Positions 61,475 to 64,000 of a stretch of DNA of 64,000 bases are shown here, in pieces (the first letter of the stretch is position 1; every line of letters starts with the position of its first letter). A program made the translations under genes and the position numbers. The DNA comes from Gammaproteobacteria bacterium (lineage in GTDB: Bacteria > Pseudomonadota > Gammaproteobacteria > HK1). The notes under the pieces are model-generated. The model was given only the letters and a program-made list of their open reading frames with translations. It had not been told where the DNA came from and did no database searches. The stretch covers positions 62,001 through 126,000 of the forward strand of contig JAJEAD010000039.1 in the NCBI GenBank assembly GCA_022824305.1, given 5' to 3'.

Positions 61475-63301
61475 ATGAGTGACGCACCAGACAGTCCCGC
61501 CGGCCCGCTCTATCGAATCCGGCACAGCCTCGCGCACGTGATGGCGCAGGCGGTGCTGGAGATGCGCGAGGGCTCCACTCTCGGCTTCGGCCCGCCCATC
61601 GCGGACGGCTTCTACTACGACTTCATCCTGAGCGAGCCGCTCACCGAGCGGGACTTCCCGGATCTCGAGCGGCGCATGCGCCGGATCCTCAAGAAGGGCC
61701 AGCGCTTCTACCGGGAAGAGGTGCCGGTGGACGAGGGCTACCGCCGCCTGGAAGAGATGGGGGAGCCCTACAAGCGCGAGTACGCAGAGGAGCTGGTCGG
61801 GAAGAAGGGCCTCGAATCCCTGACCTTCTACCGCAGCGGCCCCTTCCTCGACATGTGCGACGGCCCGCACGTCGACACCGCCAAGGAGATTCCGCGGGAT
61901 GCGTTCAGGCTGCGCAGCGTCGCCGGCGCCTACTGGCGAGGCGATGCGAAGAACGTGATGATGACGCGCGTCTACGCGTGGGCCTTCGCGGACAAGCAGG
62001 CGCTGGACGAGGCGGTGCGTGCATACGAGCTCGCCCAGGAACGAGATCACAAGAGGCTGGGCCGGGAGCTCGACCTCTTCACCTTCGACGACAGCGTGGG
62101 CCGCGGACTGCCCCTGTGGATGCCCAACGGGACGGTGATCCGCGACGAGATCGAGAAGCTGGCGGTGGAGCTCGAGTTCAGGGCCGGCTACCAGCGGGTC
62201 GCCACTCCCCACATCGCCAAGAGCAGCCTCTACGACCAGACCGGACACCTCGACCACTACCGGGACAGCATGTATCCCCCGATGGAGGTGGTGGAGGAGA
62301 CCCCGGAGGGGGAGACGGTGCGGGAAACCTACATGCTCAAGCCCATGAACTGTCCCCATCATCACAAGATCTTCGCCTCCCGGTTGCGCAGCTATCGCGA
62401 GCTTCCCCTGCGTCTCGCCGAGTACGGCGAGGTCTACCGGTGGGAGGCCTCCGGCGCGGTGTCCGGGCTGCTGCGCGTGCGCATGCTCTCCATGAACGAC
62501 GCGCACATCTACTGCACGGAGGCGCAGACGCAGGACGTGTTCCGCGAGGTCATTTCGCAGTACGACGAGGCCTACCGCATCCTGGGTCTCAGCAACTACT
62601 ACATCCGGTTCTCACGCTGGGACCCCGAAGACCCCAAGGGCCGGGAGAAGTACGTCGACGCGCCGGAAGACTGGCGACGCTCGGAGCGGATCATCGCCGA
62701 CCTGCTCGAAGAAATGGGCGTGGACTACGTCGACGCCCCGGGAGAGGCGGCCTTCTACGGCCCCAAGATCGACGTGCAGTTCCAGACCGTCACGGGTCGG
62801 GACGAGTCGCTTTCCACCGTGCAGCTCGATTTCGCGGTGCCCCCGCGCCTGGGCCTCTCCTACATCGGAGAGGACGGCGCGGAGCATGTCCCCTACTGCG
62901 TGCACCGCGCTCCCTTCAGCACCCACGAGCGATTCGTCGCGCTCCTGCTCGAGCACTTCGGGGGCGCATTCCCGACCTGGCTCGCACCGGTGCAGGTGCA
63001 GGTGATCACCGTCTCCGAGCACTTCCACGAGTACGCGACCGGCATCGTCTCCCGGCTGCGGGAAAAGTTCGTGCGCGCGGAGCTGGCATCGGAGAGCGAC
63101 ACGGTCTCGAAGAAGATCCGCGACGCCACCACGCGGAAGATCCCCAATCTCCTCGTCGTCGGCGAGCGGGAGAGCGCCGCGGGCACGGTGACCCTGCGCC
63201 GTCACGGCGTGAAGGCGCAGGCGACGATGCCGCTCGAGGTGTTCGAGGCGGCGCTCCTCGACACGATAGCGCGACGAACGCTCGAGTTCGTGATGCCCTG
63301 A
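61475..63301 (+). CDS. thrS: Threonyl-tRNA synthetase without TGS domain
   Basis: The 608-residue enzyme charges tRNA(Thr). It begins directly at the editing domain (YRIRHSLAHVMAQAV with the H-x3-H zinc/editing site) and lacks the 60-residue N-terminal TGS domain of E. coli ThrRS. The catalytic core has the zinc ligands in KPMNCPHHHKIF, SMNDAHIYC and CVHRAPFSTHERF, and the class II motifs 1 to 3; the anticodon-binding domain ends the protein (PTWLAPVQVQVITV). The variants MNCPHH and STHERF differ from the enteric MNCPGH and GSMERF and resemble short ThrRS forms of other phyla, so transfer is possible. infC and rplT do not follow it. RBS is AAGGAGAG. Confidence 0.95.
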   Translation: MSDAPDSPAGPLYRIRHSLAHVMAQAVLEMREGSTLGFGPPIADGFYYDFILSEPLTERDFPDLERRMRRILKKGQRFYREEVPVDEGYRRLEEMGEPYKREYAEELVGKKGLESLTFYRSGPFLDMCDGPHVDTAKEIPRDAFRLRSVAGAYWRGDAKNVMMTRVYAWAFADKQALDEAVRAYELAQERDHKRLGRELDLFTFDDSVGRGLPLWMPNGTVIRDEIEKLAVELEFRAGYQRVATPHIAKSSLYDQTGHLDHYRDSMYPPMEVVEETPEGETVRETYMLKPMNCPHHHKIFASRLRSYRELPLRLAEYGEVYRWEASGAVSGLLRVRMLSMNDAHIYCTEAQTQDVFREVISQYDEAYRILGLSNYYIRFSRWDPEDPKGREKYVDAPEDWRRSERIIADLLEEMGVDYVDAPGEAAFYGPKIDVQFQTVTGRDESLSTVQLDFAVPPRLGLSYIGEDGAEHVPYCVHRAPFSTHERFVALLLEHFGGAFPTWLAPVQVQVITVSEHFHEYATGIVSRLREKFVRAELASESDTVSKKIRDATTRKIPNLLVVGERESAAGTVTLRRHGVKAQATMPLEVFEAALLDTIARRTLEFVMP

Positions 63302-63376
63302 GCGCCGGGGGAGCCGCTCGACGGATTGATTCCCCGGGTCGGGAGGCGGGACCTGCAGGGCGGGGCGAGCCGGGAC

Positions 63377-64000
63377 TCAGGAAACCGGCGCCGGCGCCGC
63401 GGTGGAGCGGACATCGGCGTCGCGGTTCCCGGTCAGGGACTTGAACATCACCTTGGAGCGCCTCGTCGGATCGTAGGCGTGACGGCGCGGGGGAGGGAGC
63501 TCCTCGACCCGGCCGTCCCGGAACCCGCGCTCCTTGAACCAGTGGCTCGCCCGGGTGGTGAGCGCGAAGAGCCGCGAAGCTCCGGTGTCCCTCGCTTCGC
63601 GCTCGATCGCCTCGAGCAGCACGTCGCCGCGTCCCGCGTTCCGGTAGCTCGCATCCACCGCCAGGCAGGCGAGCTCGGCCATGTCGGATTCGGGGTAGGT
63701 GAAGAGCGCGGCACAGCCGATGATCGCTCCGTCGCGCTCGACCACGACGTAGCGGTCCATCTCGCTCTCGAGATTCTCGCGGGAGCGCTCGGCGAGCCAG
63801 CCCTCGGCCTGCAGCGGCGCGATCAGCTCCAGCACCCCGCCGATGTCGGCGAGGGTGGCCCGCCGGGTGGCGTCGTACGCGTCCGCGCTCACCATGGCGC
63901 CGACGCCGTCCCGCGTGAACAGCTCGAGCAGCAGGGCCCCGTCGGTGCCTCGGTCGAGGAGGTGGACGCGCTTCACGCCGTTGCGGCAGGCGCGCACCGC
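63377..64000 (-). CDS. argA: Amino-acid N-acetyltransferase (N-acetylglutamate synthase), C-terminal part
   Basis: The gene enters from the right edge and ends at 63377; about 208 residues are seen. They cover the end of the amino-acid-kinase-like domain (GVKRVHLLDRGTDGALLLELFTRDGVGAMV) and the full GNAT acetyltransferase domain (ATLADIGGVLELIAPLQAEGWL, ELACLAVDASYRNAGRGDVLLEAIE with the acetyl-CoA loop). ArgA makes N-acetylglutamate, the first step of arginine synthesis, and is usually feedback-inhibited by arginine. A tail of about 15 residues after the GNAT fold is low-complexity. It converges with thrS. Confidence 0.92.
   Translation of the reverse strand, partial: AVRACRNGVKRVHLLDRGTDGALLLELFTRDGVGAMVSADAYDATRRATLADIGGVLELIAPLQAEGWLAERSRENLESEMDRYVVVERDGAIIGCAALFTYPESDMAELACLAVDASYRNAGRGDVLLEAIEREARDTGASRLFALTTRASHWFKERGFRDGRVEELPPPRRHAYDPTRRSKVMFKSLTGNRDADVRSTAAPAPVS

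Overview
The window is about 64 kb of very GC-rich, densely coded chromosome. The gene content points to a gammaproteobacterium: smc-zipA-ligA, mtaD-ubiG-gph-yciK, mtnA next to gyrA, and tyrA-aroA-cmk-rpsA-ihfB-lapB are gene orders of that class, and ZipA is essentially restricted to it. Many genes overlap by 1-4 bases and several use GTG or TTG starts. No rRNA, tRNA, CRISPR array or intact mobile element was seen. The organism cannot be named from the sequence; an uncultured high-GC lineage is a reasonable guess.

Layout. 1-6 kb: the 3' end of pcm, a large membrane spermidine-synthase-like protein, a MetE-like zinc protein and a Tat-exported solute-binding protein, with an inverted fragment of the membrane gene stranded between the last two. 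6-11 kb: a GlxA/GbdR-type regulator divergent from a four-gene operon (cupin, Rieske oxygenase, ThDP enzyme, flavin reductase), probably a small-molecule catabolic pathway of unknown substrate. 11-17.5 kb: a two-subunit ABC exporter, a PhyH dioxygenase and HflX. 17.7-26.4 kb, minus strand: a purine/urate block with a nucleoside-type ABC importer (ATPase, two permeases, BMP protein), urate hydroxylase PuuD, OHCU decarboxylase UraD, a phosphoribosyltransferase and an MFS carrier. 26.8-32.1 kb: a second ABC importer (NMT1/THI5-like), an IS3-type transposase remnant, a PLP transsulfuration enzyme and a TauD-type dioxygenase. 32.3-36.4 kb: a PhoX-type phosphatase, a homocysteine methyltransferase and GluQ.

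36.4-64 kb is mostly housekeeping: smc, zipA, ligA; a second transsulfuration enzyme; a minus-strand operon mtaD-ubiG-gph(mupP-like)-squalene-synthase-like-yciK-diguanylate cyclase; a small membrane protein with six 11-residue coiled-coil repeats; mtnA; gyrA-tyrA-aroA-cmk-rpsA-ihfB-lapB; thrS; and the 3' part of argA.

The most notable signals are: (1) a complete-looking attenuator upstream of thrS, with a promoter, a short leader peptide holding five Thr codons in six, competing hairpins and an intrinsic terminator; (2) the regulator plus cupin-Rieske-ThDP-flavin reductase operon; (3) the inverted, partly decayed copy of a piece of the spermidine-synthase-like gene; (4) a ThrRS lacking the TGS domain; (5) GyrA with Gln83 and Glu87 at the quinolone-determining positions; and (6) an ABC exporter whose degenerate features fall on one composite ATP site. 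All functional statements rest on recognised motifs and gene order; no searches were run.
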